A DNA stretch of 64,000 nucleotides from Furcasterigmium furcatum (Eukaryota > Ascomycota > Sordariomycetes > Glomerellales > Plectosphaerellaceae): contig BCIA01000001.1 of the NCBI GenBank assembly GCA_001599815.1, positions 1,430,934 to 1,494,933 of the forward strand, read 5' to 3'. The notes beneath the pieces were generated by a model, which was not told where the DNA came from, ran no database searches, and worked only from the letters and a program-made list of their open reading frames with translations. Shown in pieces: positions 1 through 12,142 of the stretch; position 1 is the stretch's first letter; every line of letters starts with the position of its first letter. The position numbers and the translations under genes are program-made.

Positions 1-2777
1 TTTCCTCCCGCTCGACAGGTCGACATACGATGATCCCCCAGCGCCGAGACAGGGCTGATCGCCAAAAGAAACAACTCTGCCCCTGCCTGCCTTGTTTGTC
101 GAGCTGAAGTCCGGGGTTCAACACGCCACGTAGATCAATATTTAATCACCTTCTCCGAATCCGTCGCGATGCGTTTGTCTCGTCCTCAGCCACGCTCGCG
201 GCCGGGGTTGATGTTGTTGTTCCTGTTATTCTCGTATCCGTCTGCCAACCACTGCCTTGCCCTTTCGACCCCTGCCCTTGGCTGGTGAAGTTGCATTTGC
301 GAATGCGACCGAGTGCTTGCATACAGATCAGTAGAGTGCGGCATTCAGCGAGCGGCCCGGGGACATGGATACTGCGCGGCTGACAGACACTACTACCGCC
401 GCGCTGCTTGTTCCCAGCAGCCCTGTGGAAATGGATAAAATTAGCAATGCCGACGATACGTCCGGACAACGTTGCTGCTGACTACGGGATGCGTGCGCTG
501 GGAGCCTGGGATGCTGCAACATCTCGGGATCAGTCGAGGCGCAGGAACGCCCTGCATGCGCGAAGAAGTGGTTATTACACCTCACCACTCGTTCACGCTT
601 AGGCAGGCATCAGTCAGTCAGTCAGCCCGGCGGCCCTTCGGTGAACGGCGCTGTCGATCCGTCGCGCTGCGACTGACTGCGATAGGAAACTCAACCCGGC
701 CGGCGCAAACGGGATGGGGGCCTCTTTTTCTCCGAGGCTGCCATCCATCGCGACTTCATCCGCCTGCGGCGCTGACACGGGTTCCGGAGGGACGACGATG
801 GGCGAGGCAGAAAAGCGACGACGGACCGCTTGCCCGAGGATCGTTGTGGGTAGGACCCTTGCCAAGGCCACGAGGAGGAAGAAGGATGACGCAGGAAATC
901 GGAGATTGGGGGTCACTCGTTGCCCGCCGCCCTGCGGGATTGTGGGAATGTTGAGGTCAGAAGAGGAAAAAAAAAATTGCCAGACAGCAAAAAAAGAGTG
1001 GATGGAGATGGGGAATGCTGGTCTTCAGGGGCCAGGGGTTTTTGCGACGTCTCTCACTAAGCGACGGCAGGGAAGCCTAGGGTTTGTGGTTTGATTGCCT
1101 TGTGATTGCGAGACGAGAATACTTTCAGCGAAATAAAATAAAATAGGTAATCAACAATGGAAATACGACTGATTTGCTGACGAGGAACACGTCGCTCAAA
1201 GTGAGGCTTAGACGAGAGAACCTCCACCGCGGCCCCCTGAATTGACGGTGTTCGTCGTATCATCACTCACCTTACCTCACCTGAACCTGACAAGTTTTGG
1301 GTTGAGGAGCGCACGTAGCTGAGTGATGCCTCTGCTCCTCCGGCGATGCAATGCGGGAGCCTGGCCGACGATGCCGCCGGGGTCTCCTTTGATTGCGCTC
1401 GTCTCGTCTCGTATGACGATCACGGGCTTCCATTCGGTCTTCCATGCAGGCCACGGAGCGATGCGGTGGGCTCTTTTCAGTGGAGTGGTTTGAGGGCTTC
1501 AGGGCAGTTCGCGGCCCCTCAACCCCCTGTGGGTGGCTGGCTGATCTCAGTTCGGGCCCAAGGCCCGCCACGGGTTTCACCGCATTCGGGTGCTGGCATC
1601 GCTGTAGTACATGCGAGACTTGGCCCCCTTTTTTCTCTCTTGCTCGAACTGTGATCTTCTCCACGGACGGACCCTTTGCCTCCTGACGATGATGACCTGA
1701 CCTGCAGTAAGTACACAGATGCCCAAATCTCCCGCAGGCTGAAATGCCGCATAAGTGAAATCACCCAGGCGGACCTGCGGACTGATTACCGTGTCGTGTC
1801 GTCAAGGACCAGGTGGTGGTGTAAGTGCTCAACGTCTGTCGTGTCCCCGTCGCGCATTGGCGCTCTCCTCAGCCAAGTGCCGTCGCAATTCCACCCACCA
1901 GGTAAAATGGCCTGCAAATAATACCGGAGTGCCAATGTCGATGCAATCGGAATGACTCATCAGCCCTGGGAGAATCGAGGTACCGGTACCTCCAGCAGCC
2001 CTCGCAGGCCGGAAATAGTGAGAGGCCCCAAGGCTTGGGATCGCTGGCGCGGGTTGAGACCAGGCCAGACAGGGGGTTGCAGCCACATGCCACACGGGCG
2101 GACCAGGCATGTTTTTTTCTTGCTGCTTGTTTCATTTCCCTTTGGTGGTCTGGGGAGCGGTCAAGCCCCACGGCCTGCGTCACTGACTGACTGTCACCGC
2201 CCAGGGAGAGGTACATGGCCACGTTGTCTCTCATCCCACGCCCCCCTGTTCGTGCTGTTTTGCTGGTTGAATGCCGAAGCCGAGGGGGGGTGGGATCCCT
2301 AGCCACCCCCCAAAAGCGGAAGTACACCAGCTGACAGCGCTACCTCGTCTTGCAGTACCGCTGAGGCGCGCCCCAGTCCCTGTCTTGGAATTCCACCAGC
2401 CTGTTTCTGCCCTGTTCATGCGTGTTTAATGATCTGCTGACTCTCTGTTCACGGCCACGCGAAATGAGCAACGGGTCCCTGCGGTACGCGCCCCCAAAGT
2501 ACTAGCCCGACACCTGGGTACCTCGGCCGCCGTCTCGCAAGGCTTCATCGTCGGGCACTTGCACTGAACCAGGATCTGCCCACTACCAAAGTACAGCATT
2601 CCCATTCCGAGATTCTGACAAGGTTCCCAGCCTGTCTGTCCGTCCCCGTCTCTTCTGATCTCAGCCAGGCAGGCAAGGTTGTCAACCACGAAGACAGGGG
2701 TGGATGGATGGAGACGACAACCCCTAGCCTGTCCGTCCGTCTGTCTCTCTCGCCCTCCTGTCTGCCTCGACTTGATA
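1..2777. other. Intergenic region, no gene recognised
   Basis: No ORF here shows fungal coding character or a recognisable motif on either strand. It contains a short CAGT microsatellite near 607-625 and A- and G-rich tracts. It may include upstream regulatory sequence for the transcript that seems to start near 2.8 kb. An exon with weak splice sites belonging to a gene beyond the left edge cannot be excluded. Confidence 0.5.
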
Positions 2778-2785
2778 CATATAAG
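2778..2785 (+). promoter_or_regulatory. Putative TATA box (CATATAAG)
   Basis: A CATATAAG element lies about 220 nt upstream of the small ORF at 3001. It is followed by a CT- and CA-rich stretch containing repeated CAAC units (about 2920-2950), typical of fungal 5' leaders. This supports a transcript reading rightward from about 2.81 kb. The motif is seen directly; its use is inferred. Confidence 0.4.
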
Positions 2786-3000
2786 ACCGTCCGCCCTTCC
2801 CTGGTTCCCCTCGTGCCACGATCTCTCCAGACCATCATATCTGCTCATCATCAGTCACTGCTCACCAAGACCAAACAGTCTTCTGCCATCACAGCCACCA
2901 GTCTTGCAACAGCAACTCACTACCCAACAACCAACAACCAACAACACCATCACCTACCAAGAGCTCCTCGAAAGCCTCTCACCCACCCACCACATTCACA

Positions 3001-3114
3001 ATGGCCAACACCAACCGCCTCACGGAGACGCCCGCCCAGCGCCCCTCTCAGCTTCCTCCCTGCCCCGGCCCTCCTCCCAGCCGGCCACTGCCTCCCACTC
3101 CCAAGCGAGGTTAA
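3001..3114 (+). CDS. Small proline-rich ORF (37 aa), unknown
   Basis: The 37-codon ORF begins at an ATG in a very good fungal start context (CACAATGGC). It follows a TATA element and a C-rich leader, and a T-richer stretch resembling a 3' UTR runs to about 3.9 kb. Ten of the last 18 residues are proline or basic. The tail RPLPPTPKR matches both a class I (RxLPPxP) and a class II (PxxPxR) SH3-ligand pattern. There is no signal peptide or membrane segment, and I do not recognise a family. It could be a microprotein, a regulatory upstream ORF, or the first exon of a longer spliced gene. The GT close to its stop (GTTAAA) is a poor donor, so I found no convincing extension. Expression is unproven. 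Confidence 0.35.
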   Translation: MANTNRLTETPAQRPSQLPPCPGPPPSRPLPPTPKRG

Positions 3115-6100
3115 AGAAACCTCCGGCACCAATACCATGATGCTCCAGTAGCCTCGCCCTGCGCCCTACGATACCGGCTGCTTTGCCGTATCAATCACCA
3201 CCAGCACGCCCTCCCGCGCGCCGGGTCAGCTGCTGCCACGGATCCCGGCCACGCCCAGCCGCCGCCCTCCGAACATACCACCGACCGACACCCGGCTCCC
3301 TGCACGCAATCGTGCTTGTGCAGCCCTCCGATGAGCTGGACATGCATAACACCCAATCCCACCCCCACCAGGCCTACGAAAAGGCCCGCGCCTCGCATCC
3401 TTGAGAGCCGGCCTCTCCCTCCCGCAAAGGACACGAACCTTCCCCCCGCAGAAACAGACGGCAACTTGGCCACGACTGCCTGCGCACCACTTCACGCACC
3501 CTTGTACCATACCAACCAACACAACCCCTCCGCGGAGGAACGCACACATACATCATACGGCACATTTTTAATCGATGAACCCGGACCGGCCTCGTCTCTT
3601 TGCACATTCACTAGCACGAGCCGCCGTCAACGAGCACAACACACGTAATGGGAGGAAACGACGTCTACATATCACATCATCATCATCACCATCCAAGAGG
3701 GGTTTCCGCGGAATCCATGCCCTCATCTGTATCATACGATTTTCTACTGCATACTCACGGCGTTTTTACCGATTAGATTATGGGAGGGACGGGTCTTTTT
3801 GCTGGTCTTGCCCCGGGTCGTCTCCCTCGATACCCCCTCATCCTGTTTTCCTTGGCTCCCGAACGTCCTTTTCCTACTAATGGAATATCTCGGTGGGACG
3901 CATGGTTATGATTGGTCTTTCTGTTTTATCTGGGCGGCCGCGGCGGCAATTGGGTGCCTGCTGCACATGGGAGAATGAAGTGAAGATTCAATACATCATC
4001 GGCTTACGATTCCCACTCTTCTGAGCTACGCGCATATGTGACCGTGATGATCCCGTGGCGGGGGGAGAGGGGCAGCTCGGCTGCCGGCTTTCTGATGAGA
4101 GGGGTATCTTGACGCCGTCTCTCCATGATTTCCCTGTCACCTCGCCCTGGGGATTCTGGTCGAGCCGTTTGCGGTCGAGACTCTGGCCCTGGGGTGATGG
4201 GAGCTCTCAGCTCGAGTCCGTGACAGCGACGGATTCAACTAGTGCAGAGACCGACTCGACGCAACCGCACACTCTAAACCGCTCTGTTCCCCTGGGCTGC
4301 CGCAACTCTATTCTCCTGTATGAATGTGTAAGTCTCCCGGCCGACGCAGGAGGATGCCCATTTCCCCTCACTCGTATGACTTAGACTCACGACCGTTGCA
4401 AGGAGGAGTACGTAGCAAGGGGGTGGGCAACGCGGGGCAGAACACCTTACCCCTCCGCGCGCACAACATCACATAGAGTACACACATGAACCGCGATCTG
4501 CAGGCGGCCCGGACCTGGCCACCTCCCAGACCACATGTGTGCCAGATGCCAACTCTATCGCCAGCGCAGAGGACATCAAACGCGATCCTGTGAGAAAAGT
4601 GCCTCACGGGGTCTGATGCAGGAAAACGAAAACAACAACAACAAGAGACGCATCGTCGGGCATGACGCCCCCCCCTCGGCGGCATCTCTGGGAAACAGGG
4701 AAAATACAGCCAGGATGCCGTTTCGATCATGCGAGGGCAGCATCGCGCGCGACCCCCGGCACGGCGGGCCACGAACGTCTCAGCATCCTGCTCAGAAGCC
4801 GCTCATCGCGCCATGCCAATGTTTCTGGGGGCCTGCCAGGGAAATTTGCGAGAGAGATTTTTCCCCCGTTCGTCGCAACTTTTTTTTGCGTTCGAGGTAT
4901 AATGAGGCTTGGCCTATAAGCTGGCGGGAACCGGGATTCCTACCTATTCTCGTGACGACCTGAGGGACGGACAGGGGTCGCCGGGACGGGATGAGATGCT
5001 GAAATGAGCATCGGTCCCGCTGCCAAATGCGCAGGTTCGCAGTGGCCCGGAGAGTGCCTCCGATCAAGGGAAGAAAAAAAGATCTCACTCCACTGCCGTG
5101 TGTGCGTACCTACGCGAAGGAAGGCATTGTACCGCCTGTACAAACATACAAGTCCGGCCTGAGCCGGGGGTTGAAAGTGGGATGGAGGGGCAGAGAGGGT
5201 GGGAGGAGGAGGGACAAAATCGCAGATGCAACACAACACGCGGGATCGCCTCCAATCGCGGGCTAGATATTTCAGCCGCCAACCCTCCACGGAGCCGAGG
5301 ACCGTAGCGGTCCGGTCGAAGCAGAAACGAAACCGGCCAGCCTGGCATGATGATGGCCTCTTGCCGGCCTTTCCTGGCCGCCGGTGCGTCGTCAGTCGCG
5401 CCCCTTTTCGTCGCGCCGCCGGAGGAACAGGCAGGTCGCATGCGGTTGAGGCCCGGCTGCGCGAGTCGACAATGACGATGTTTCCCGCATTGGCACGCCG
5501 CACGCCTGCTGTCTGTCTTGCCGGCGCTGTTGCGTTCGCAGCGCTTCCCTCCGGTCATGCAGGCCCCGTGTGCAGGGGCCAAGAGGCCGATGTCCAGGGG
5601 GTGGCGAGAGGGCCAAGCCGAATACCACCCCGCGTGGCCTGGTCATGCTGTCATGTCCTTGTTGACGACGCCCCTTTCCCCCCAACGGCCATGTTTCAGG
5701 ACCAGGACATCGAGGGCCGCGATCGGGCGTGGGAGTGGTCGAAGGCCGAGAGGAACAATGTCCCCCAAGGGCCCGGAGGGAGAGGCGGTCAGACCGTCGC
5801 CGGTGCTGGAAACGGGGCAGCCAGGCTTGATCGGGGGTCACGATGTCGCGAGCGGGCGGCGCTAAGGTGGCTGCTTTCGTCCGATTGTCATCAAAAAGTG
5901 CTCCTCCACCACTGGGACACACCGCTTCCTGAGGAGATTACTTGAATTTCCTGGGGATACAGGCCCCGAGCCTGAACAGGAAAGCAGTTGGACGGAGACA
6001 GGAGACGGCCAGCAAGGGGGCTCAAGCGGTGGCGTTGGGGGCAGTAGAGTTCACACGAACAGAATACGCCCGCTCTGACTCGATGAAATGCAGTGACCGA

Positions 6101-6588
6101 GCGTTTGGGATGCTGTGGGAAACCGATCTTCAGGGGGAGGCGAATTGCTGCCAGCCGAGGTTGGTGTCGGTTCAGGGGTTTGGACCTGCTAGAACTTGAC
6201 AATTGGTGGCGACTGCGGGCGGCCGTTGACGATCGCGGGCGCCACATTCCATGTTCAGTGCGGGCCGACGCCACAATCCGTGGTCACGTGGCCACGCGAC
6301 GCCGACTGGCCGCTTTTTGAAGATCGACGCCGTTGGAGTTTATGTGTGACGACAGGGGCGTGCCAACGACAATCATCAACCTTCTCATCCTAGCAAGATA
6401 ACCCGTCTTTCACAATTGTACCGAGACTTGGGTTCATCTGGACTCAGCGTAGAGGTACCGCTGCAACGACGATCCCGACTTGGCTTTCATCATATCGTGG
6501 GATAGACCGTCCATCAGTCCATCGGTGAGAGCATCTCCAGGTGCTACGATGAGCTGAAAGCCATCAGCAGGCCTCTTATCATCATCAA
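3115..6588. other. Non-coding region between the small ORF and SAM37
   Basis: About 3115-4000 resembles the 3' untranslated part of the transcript carrying the 37-aa ORF. The rest has many short overlapping ORFs in all frames, the longest 248 codons at 5199-5945. None has a plausible protein composition or motif. The right end should contain the SAM37 promoter. No transposon or tRNA was recognised. Confidence 0.45.
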
Positions 6589-6607
6589 CACACACACACA
6601 CACACAC
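6589..6607 (+). repeat. (CA)n microsatellite in SAM37 leader
   Basis: An uninterrupted CA dinucleotide run ends 15 nt before the SAM37 start codon, so it probably lies in the 5' UTR. Its length is likely to vary between strains. Confidence 0.8.
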
Positions 6608-6622
6608 TTCACCCCCACAGAC

Positions 6623-8032
6623 ATGGTATCCTTCGAGCTTCACACCTGGGGCCCGGCCTTTGGCCTTCCCTCCATCGACGCCGAATGCCTGGCCGCCATC
6701 GCGTACCTCCACCACGCCATCCCCAGCTCAGAATGGACTCTCATCCCCAGCAGTGATCCCTCAGTCACTCCCTCAGGTAAGCAAGGCAACATCACATCAT
6801 GTCGATCTCAACTCATGTCACCAGCCCCTGGCACCTTCACCCCCATGTCTACTTGAAACCTCAGCTGACCATCTCCAGATCGACTGCCCGCCCTCCACAA
6901 CTCCACCACCGGCACCTGGATTGCCGGCTACGACGCCATCGTCTCACACCTCTCCTCAGAAACCCCATACGGCCTCGATGCCGGCCTCACACAATCCCAG
7001 CGTGCCGACTCGGCAGCCTATTCCGCCTACCTCTCCTCCCGCCTCGCCCCCCTACTCGAAATCTCACTCTATGCCCTCCCGCGCAACTGGACAGAAACCA
7101 CCCGCCCAGCATACAGCACCATCCTCCCCTTCCCCCTGACCTGGACAGTCCCCACGGCCATCCACACCGCCGCTGTCGCCCGCACATCCCACCTCCTGGC
7201 CGGCCTCCACCTCAGCGACGATGAACCCGACGAGAAAGACCTCGGCCCTCTGGACGCCGCCATGAAGCACATCCCCTCGACCCGCCGCAAGGGCGTCCTC
7301 CAGGAACTCGCCCCCGGCCAGGCCGCCACCATCCGCCTCCACGCCATGGCCGCAGACGTCCTCTACGTCCTCGAAGACCTCCGCGCCGCTGGCGAGACGG
7401 ACCCGGGCTCCAAGCTCCGCCTCCTCGCCGATGAGGACGGAAAGGTCTCCTCCCTCGACTGCCTCGCCCTCGGCTACCTGGCTCTCATGCGCGCCGCACC
7501 CGTCCCGCAGGACTTCCTCCGCAACGTCCTCGCCACCAAGTACCCCTCGCTCGTCGTCATGCTCGACGACCTGTCGCTGGCGTGTCTCGAGGCCCCCGGC
7601 CCCCTGCCGCTGGCTGATCCCGCCTCCTCGCGGTCCCTGGCGCGCACGCTGTGTCGCTTCGTCGACGACGCTGTCCGCGTCACTCCTCAGGTCGGGGAGC
7701 AGTACGCCGCCGAGCTGCGCCGCCGGGCGGAGACGGGGTCGACGAGCGTGCTGGACCGGAGAGCCGCGGCCGTGGCAGGAGGCATGCTCCTCGCCGGCGG
7801 TGCCTTGGCGTACGGGGCGTGGTGGTACCGCGGCCTGCCGCCGTTTGGCTCGCGGACGCAGACCTGGACCATGGACCGGGGTTCGAAGCTGAGCGAGTTC
7901 GGCGCGCTCGGCGCCATGCTGGACTTTAGCCTCGGAGGGGCGCCGGATTTCTCCCGGCCGTCTGCCGGTGCGGGCATGGACCTGTCTGGAAATCAGAACA
8001 GGATTGTCGAGGCGGACGTGGCGGTGGACTAG
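6623..8032 (+). CDS. SAM37: Sam37/metaxin-like mitochondrial outer-membrane SAM complex subunit
   Basis: The gene has two exons, 6623-6776 and 6879-8032, with a 102-nt GT-AG intron. The joined frame gives 435 aa. The N-terminus (MVSFELHTWGPAFGLPS) is the Tom37/metaxin start, with the W-G-x-x-x-G-LPS pattern of the thioredoxin/GST-like fold. A helical GST-C-like region follows. A hydrophobic Gly/Ala segment around residues 350-370 (GGMLLAGGALAYGAWW) would be the C-terminal membrane anchor. In the family, Sam37 works with Sam50 and Sam35 to insert beta-barrel proteins into the mitochondrial outer membrane. The ATG is the first in frame after the CA repeat. Its 3' end faces that of PIG-U (289 bp apart). 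A 328-codon antisense ORF is a composition shadow. Family assignment is fairly firm; complex membership is inferred. Confidence 0.85.
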
Positions 8033-8321
8033 ACGAACATGGTGTAACAATATTAAACGGATCGGCTGGGGGAGTCAGGATAGATACTGTAACATCACTT
8101 TTGGAAGACTTGTAACTCTAATGTCAAAAATGGCACTATTCCCGCCTTTTATTATCTTACAACGATTCTGCAAAAACAGGAGGACCCTTTATAACCCTCT
8201 TTTAGCCTTCCTCCAAGCGCCTTGATGCGGTATGCGTATGATGCGTGTGTTTTCAAGCCTTCGATGCCCTGTCCCCGCCCGGTGCAACGTGTTGCGGTCT
8301 TCCAGGAGGCAGCCAGAGGCT

Positions 8322-9712
8322 CTAGATCTGCCGAATCTCCTTTCCGATCATTTCGGGCCTCTCGACCTCCCACTCGTCCCTGATAAGGGCAAATGTCAGG
8401 TCGCTGACGACCAGGCTCTGCGCCAGGCTCCACACGAGCGTGATGGCGTAGAAGAAGTTGGCGTTGCCACTGCCGGCGTAGATCCAGAGGTGGTAGAACG
8501 CAGGGCCCAGGAAGGTTGCGTACAGAATGGCCGCGGCGGCGACGAAGGGGTACCGCATCAGGGGGAAGAGGTGGCGGAAGAGCGGGACGACGGAGAAGAA
8601 GAGGCTCGTGTCGGCGATGGAGGGGTACGGCTTGAAGATGGCGAAGATGCCGAGGAGCAGGCATGCGACGGCCAGGGGTTGCTGGCGCAGCCGGATGGAG
8701 AGGCCGCCGACGTAGGAGGCGAGGTGCAGCCAGAAGACGCCGAGGAAGAAGCCGCGGAAGGAGTCGAACATCTCGACAAAGAAGTACCACCAGAGGCCGG
8801 CGTTGGGCGTCAGGTCGTTCAGGGTGAGCTGGACGCCGTAGGTACTTGTGAGGAACTGCCAGGAGTTGCCAGCGAGGAGGAAGGACACCGAGAAGAGGGC
8901 GGCCAGGGTCGTGGCTACTGCAGCGATGTTGACAACAAAGAACTGCGCGCAGGATGTGAAGCGACGGCTGGCTTGCTGGCGGTCATATGCCAGCAGGATA
9001 ACGGGCGGGAGGAGGAGTAATGGATACATGGACAGGTAGCTGGCGAAGGAGAGGGCCACCAGGGCGCTGATCGGGGCGCCGCCGACCGCCTTTGCAAGGG
9101 CGTGAAGAATCGCGCATGACGAGAAGACTTGTGTAGAGCGGCCAATGCAGGTTGCGATGGTGTATGGGCTGAAGAGGTACCTAGAAAGACGTGGTCAGCA
9201 TGCGTGTCAGGTCCATTGGGGCTTCGAGCGAGAGCCTACGCCGCTGCTACAACGAGACCACTCCATTTCCTCCCTCTTCTCGGCGACTTGAAGAGCTTCG
9301 ATGCCCCAGCCTCTCCAGAGTCGGCAAGGCTAGCAAGCGCCTCTGCGCTGAGTATGTCGACGATTATGTATAGGATGGCCGTGAAGATGGGGTATGTCTT
9401 GACGTCGGGGAGGAGGGAGAAGAGCGGTAGGAGGAGGGGCGCTTGGTGGTATACGCCTCCGTCGTAAGGCGAGACATTGTGGTTATAGAGGAACAGTCCT
9501 TCCTGCACTATGAAAGGTCAGCAAGCTTCTGGAGCTCCGGAGGACGTGCGACACCTACATCGCTTGAAGCTTGTCATAGGGGTCGAGATCTCGACGCGCC
9601 CAGTAAAGAGGTCGGGCAGGCTGGGGAATAACACGAACAGCGCAAGTCGCAGAGCCGCTGCTGCAGCGTAGAGGCCTGCTTTGCCTCCCTGTGTCATGAT
9701 GCCGCGTTGCAT
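8322..9712 (-). CDS. GAB1: GPI transamidase subunit PIG-U/Gab1
   Basis: Minus-strand exons are 9559-9712, 9240-9507 and 8322-9180, separated by introns of 51 and 59 nt, giving 426 aa. Frames join exactly at both junctions and restore the family signatures RLQEGLFLYNHNVSPYDGG (donor-proximal) and YLFSPYTIATCIGRS. The protein is almost wholly hydrophobic, with about eight membrane spans. It includes the PIG-U core FKPYPSIADTSLFF. The GPI transamidase complex in the ER membrane cleaves C-terminal propeptides and attaches GPI anchors. PIG-U is thought to recognise the lipid or substrate. A second ATG six codons in (MTQGG) could also be used. Length fits the family (human 435 aa, yeast 394 aa). 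It is divergent from NOP7 across 456 bp. Confidence 0.9.
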
Positions 9713-10168
9713 GGCTTAGTCCATGGTCGGAAGAGGGGTCCTGTCAGGGATCTGGTGAAGTATGTCGATGGTGTTCAATGCGGGAGACGTGGTCCCTCCA
9801 ACTGGTGCCGTCCGAGGGTCAGACGGAGCGCCACCTGGCGTCCGGCGGGACGGGGCGGCCGAGTCCACTATGCCAGGGGTATTTTGGCGAATCAGCAGCT
9901 GGAGTGAACCCCAATGCTCCGAGCTCTCAGCAGCTTCGCCTGCTGGAGGTTGGAGTACTGATAAGATAAGAAAAGCCAATCATCACCCGGAATCCGCCCG
10001 GCTAGGCTCAATTGAGGTCGAAATCGGGGCGGTGAATGGTATTTCCCGGCAAAAAAAATCACGAAGGAAAAAAAGTTCGGCGGTCGACCTGCAAAAGTGC
10101 CCCGCCGCCTCAATTCATCGACCGCCCATCTCTATTTTCAGCAACATCGAGCATCAACCACCACAAAG
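9713..10168. promoter_or_regulatory. Shared promoter region of GAB1 and NOP7
   Basis: These 456 bp separate the divergent start codons of GAB1 (minus) and NOP7 (plus). There is a GATAAGATAAG stretch near 9960-9970 and A-rich tracts at about 10050-10076. No TATA box is evident, as is usual for housekeeping genes. ORFs read here overlap the leaders and look spurious. Confidence 0.5.
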
Positions 10169-12142
10169 ATGCCTCGTATCAAGAAGAAGGGCGAGGCCGG
10201 CGCGGCCAAGAACTTCATCACTCGCACAAAGGCTGTCAAGAAGCTCCAGATCAGTCTGCCAGACTTCCGCAAGCTCTGCATCTGGAAGGGCATCTATCCC
10301 CGAGAGCCTCGCAGCAGGAAGAAGGCTTCCAAGTCCGCGACCGCCTCGACGACCTTCTACTACACAAAGGACATCCAGTATCTCCTCCACGAGCCGTTGA
10401 TCCAGAAGTTCCGCGAGCAGAAGGCCCTCGAGAAGAAGATCTCCAAGGCATTGGGCCGTGGAGACTACAACGATGCGAAGAGGCTTGAAGGAAACGCTGT
10501 CCGCACTGACAGGACTGGCAAGCCGGGCTACACCCTCGACCATGTCATCCGCGAGCGCTACCCGACATTTGCCGACGCAGTGAGGGATCTCGATGACTGC
10601 TTGTCGATGCTGTTCCTCTTTGCCAACCTGCCGTCCACCTCGACCGTTCCCGCCAAGATGATCGCCCGATGCGAGCGCCTCTGCATGGAGTTCCAGCACT
10701 ACCTCATCGTCTCCAAGAGCCTGACAAAGTCGTTCCTCTCGATCAAGGGTATCTACTACCAGGCCAACATTCAGGGCGAGGAGGTTCTGTGGCTCGTGCC
10801 GTACAAGTTCAACCAGAGGGTCGTTGGCGACATCGATTTCAGGATCATGGGCACCTTCATCGAGTTCTACATGACGCTTCTCGGCTTCATCAACTTCAGG
10901 CTGTACACATCAGTTGGCCTGAAGTACCCGCCCAAGTTCGACCAGACCAAGGACGAGCAGTCTGGCGAGCTCGGCGCCTTCACCCTTGAGGGCCAGAACC
11001 TCGTCACTGCCGCCGAGGAGCCCAAGCAGATCACTGAGGGCGAGACGACGACGCACCATGTCGACCCCGAGACGCAAGCGGCTGTTAACAAGGTGGTGAA
11101 GAAGCTCAAGGGCGCCGACGACGTTGAGGACGTCGCTGCAGATGCGGCCGACGAGGGCGATGCCACCAACAACGCCATCGACAAGTTCGAGCCCGCCGCT
11201 CCCGGAGGTGACCTTCTCCCCCAGCCCCAGTACTCGAGCACCGACCCCGGCAGCCTCTTCGCCAACTGCACATTCTTCCTGTCCCGCGAGACGCCGCGAC
11301 AGCCGCTGGAGTTCCTCCTGCGTGCCTTTGGTTGCAAGCGCATCGGCTGGGATGCCGTTCTCGGCGAGGGAGCTTTCACCAACGATGAGAAGGACCCCTC
11401 CATCACACACCACATCGTCGACAGGCCTGTCATCCAGGCCGCCATGGACGATGAGGGCGAGGCCCAAGACAATCAGACTGCCCAGAAGCTGGCGCCGAAC
11501 CAGCGCATCCCTGGGCGGGCATACGTCCAGCCTCAGTGGGTGTGGGACAGTGTCAACGACGAGGAGCTGAAGCGGCCGGATCAGTATGCGCCTGGCGCAC
11601 AGCTGCCTCCCCATCTCAGCCCCTTCGTCAAGCTCGCGCCGGGTCAGTACGACCCGACCGTGCCGCTGGAGGAGCAGGAGACTGAGGGCGAGGCACTGCA
11701 AGACAGCGATGCCGAGGACGAGGAGATGGCGGAGGCGGAAGACGGCGCGCCCGACATGGAGGTGGCCGACTCGGACGAGGAGGACGAGGAGGACGAAGGC
11801 TCCGACTTTGGCGGCTTCGACGACGTGGATGAGGATGCCGGCGAGCAGGACCAGGACGAGGCGGCGCAGCGGCAGCTGGAGCTTGAGGCCGAGATGACCG
11901 GAAAGTCGATGAGCGACAAGCCGGCCAAGCCCAAGACGAAGAAGGAGGAGGCGCGCAAGGTGCTCGCGAAGAAGGCGGCCGACGAGGCGGAGGACCTCGA
12001 GCGCGCCAAGGGCATGCTGTCGAAGAAGAAGCGCAAGCTGTACGAGCAGATGATGTACACCAACAACAAGAAGAACGCGGAGGCGGAGAAGCTACGGGCC
12101 AAGAGGAGAAAATTCGAGAAGCAGGGCAAGACGAAGGCATAG
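10169..12142 (+). CDS. NOP7: Pescadillo homolog, 60S ribosome biogenesis (Nop7)
   Basis: A single exon of 657 aa starts MPRIKKKGEAG, the pescadillo N-terminus; upstream in-frame codons (10097-10168) are leader. The order is an N-terminal pescadillo domain (about 1-290), a BRCT domain (about 360-490, from SLFANCTFFLS to the W of QPQWVWDSV), a long acidic Glu/Asp stretch (about 510-575), and a basic coiled coil (MLSKKKRKLYEQMMYTNNKK). In the family, Nop7 forms the PeBoW complex with Erb1 and Ytm1, needed for 27S pre-rRNA processing and large-subunit assembly in the nucleolus. Length and architecture are normal. The neighbouring Rrn9-domain gene reads in the same direction 438 bp downstream. Confidence 0.95.
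   Translation: MPRIKKKGEAGAAKNFITRTKAVKKLQISLPDFRKLCIWKGIYPREPRSRKKASKSATASTTFYYTKDIQYLLHEPLIQKFREQKALEKKISKALGRGDYNDAKRLEGNAVRTDRTGKPGYTLDHVIRERYPTFADAVRDLDDCLSMLFLFANLPSTSTVPAKMIARCERLCMEFQHYLIVSKSLTKSFLSIKGIYYQANIQGEEVLWLVPYKFNQRVVGDIDFRIMGTFIEFYMTLLGFINFRLYTSVGLKYPPKFDQTKDEQSGELGAFTLEGQNLVTAAEEPKQITEGETTTHHVDPETQAAVNKVVKKLKGADDVEDVAADAADEGDATNNAIDKFEPAAPGGDLLPQPQYSSTDPGSLFANCTFFLSRETPRQPLEFLLRAFGCKRIGWDAVLGEGAFTNDEKDPSITHHIVDRPVIQAAMDDEGEAQDNQTAQKLAPNQRIPGRAYVQPQWVWDSVNDEELKRPDQYAPGAQLPPHLSPFVKLAPGQYDPTVPLEEQETEGEALQDSDAEDEEMAEAEDGAPDMEVADSDEEDEEDEGSDFGGFDDVDEDAGEQDQDEAAQRQLELEAEMTGKSMSDKPAKPKTKKEEARKVLAKKAADEAEDLERAKGMLSKKKRKLYEQMMYTNNKKNAEAEKLRAKRRKFEKQGKTKA

Noticed and set aside
5199..5945. 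248-codon plus-strand ORF
   Set aside because: Low-information composition, no codon bias, and competing open frames on the other strand.
7064..8050. 328-codon ORF antisense to SAM37
   Set aside because: It is the complement of a GC-rich coding exon; the sense strand has a clear family match and proper splice sites.
8232..9020. 262-codon plus-strand ORF opposite PIG-U
   Set aside because: It is a Glu/Asp/Gly-rich shadow of a membrane protein coding strand, with no motif.
10910..11701. 263-codon ORF antisense to NOP7
   Set aside because: It is a shadow ORF within a conserved single exon.
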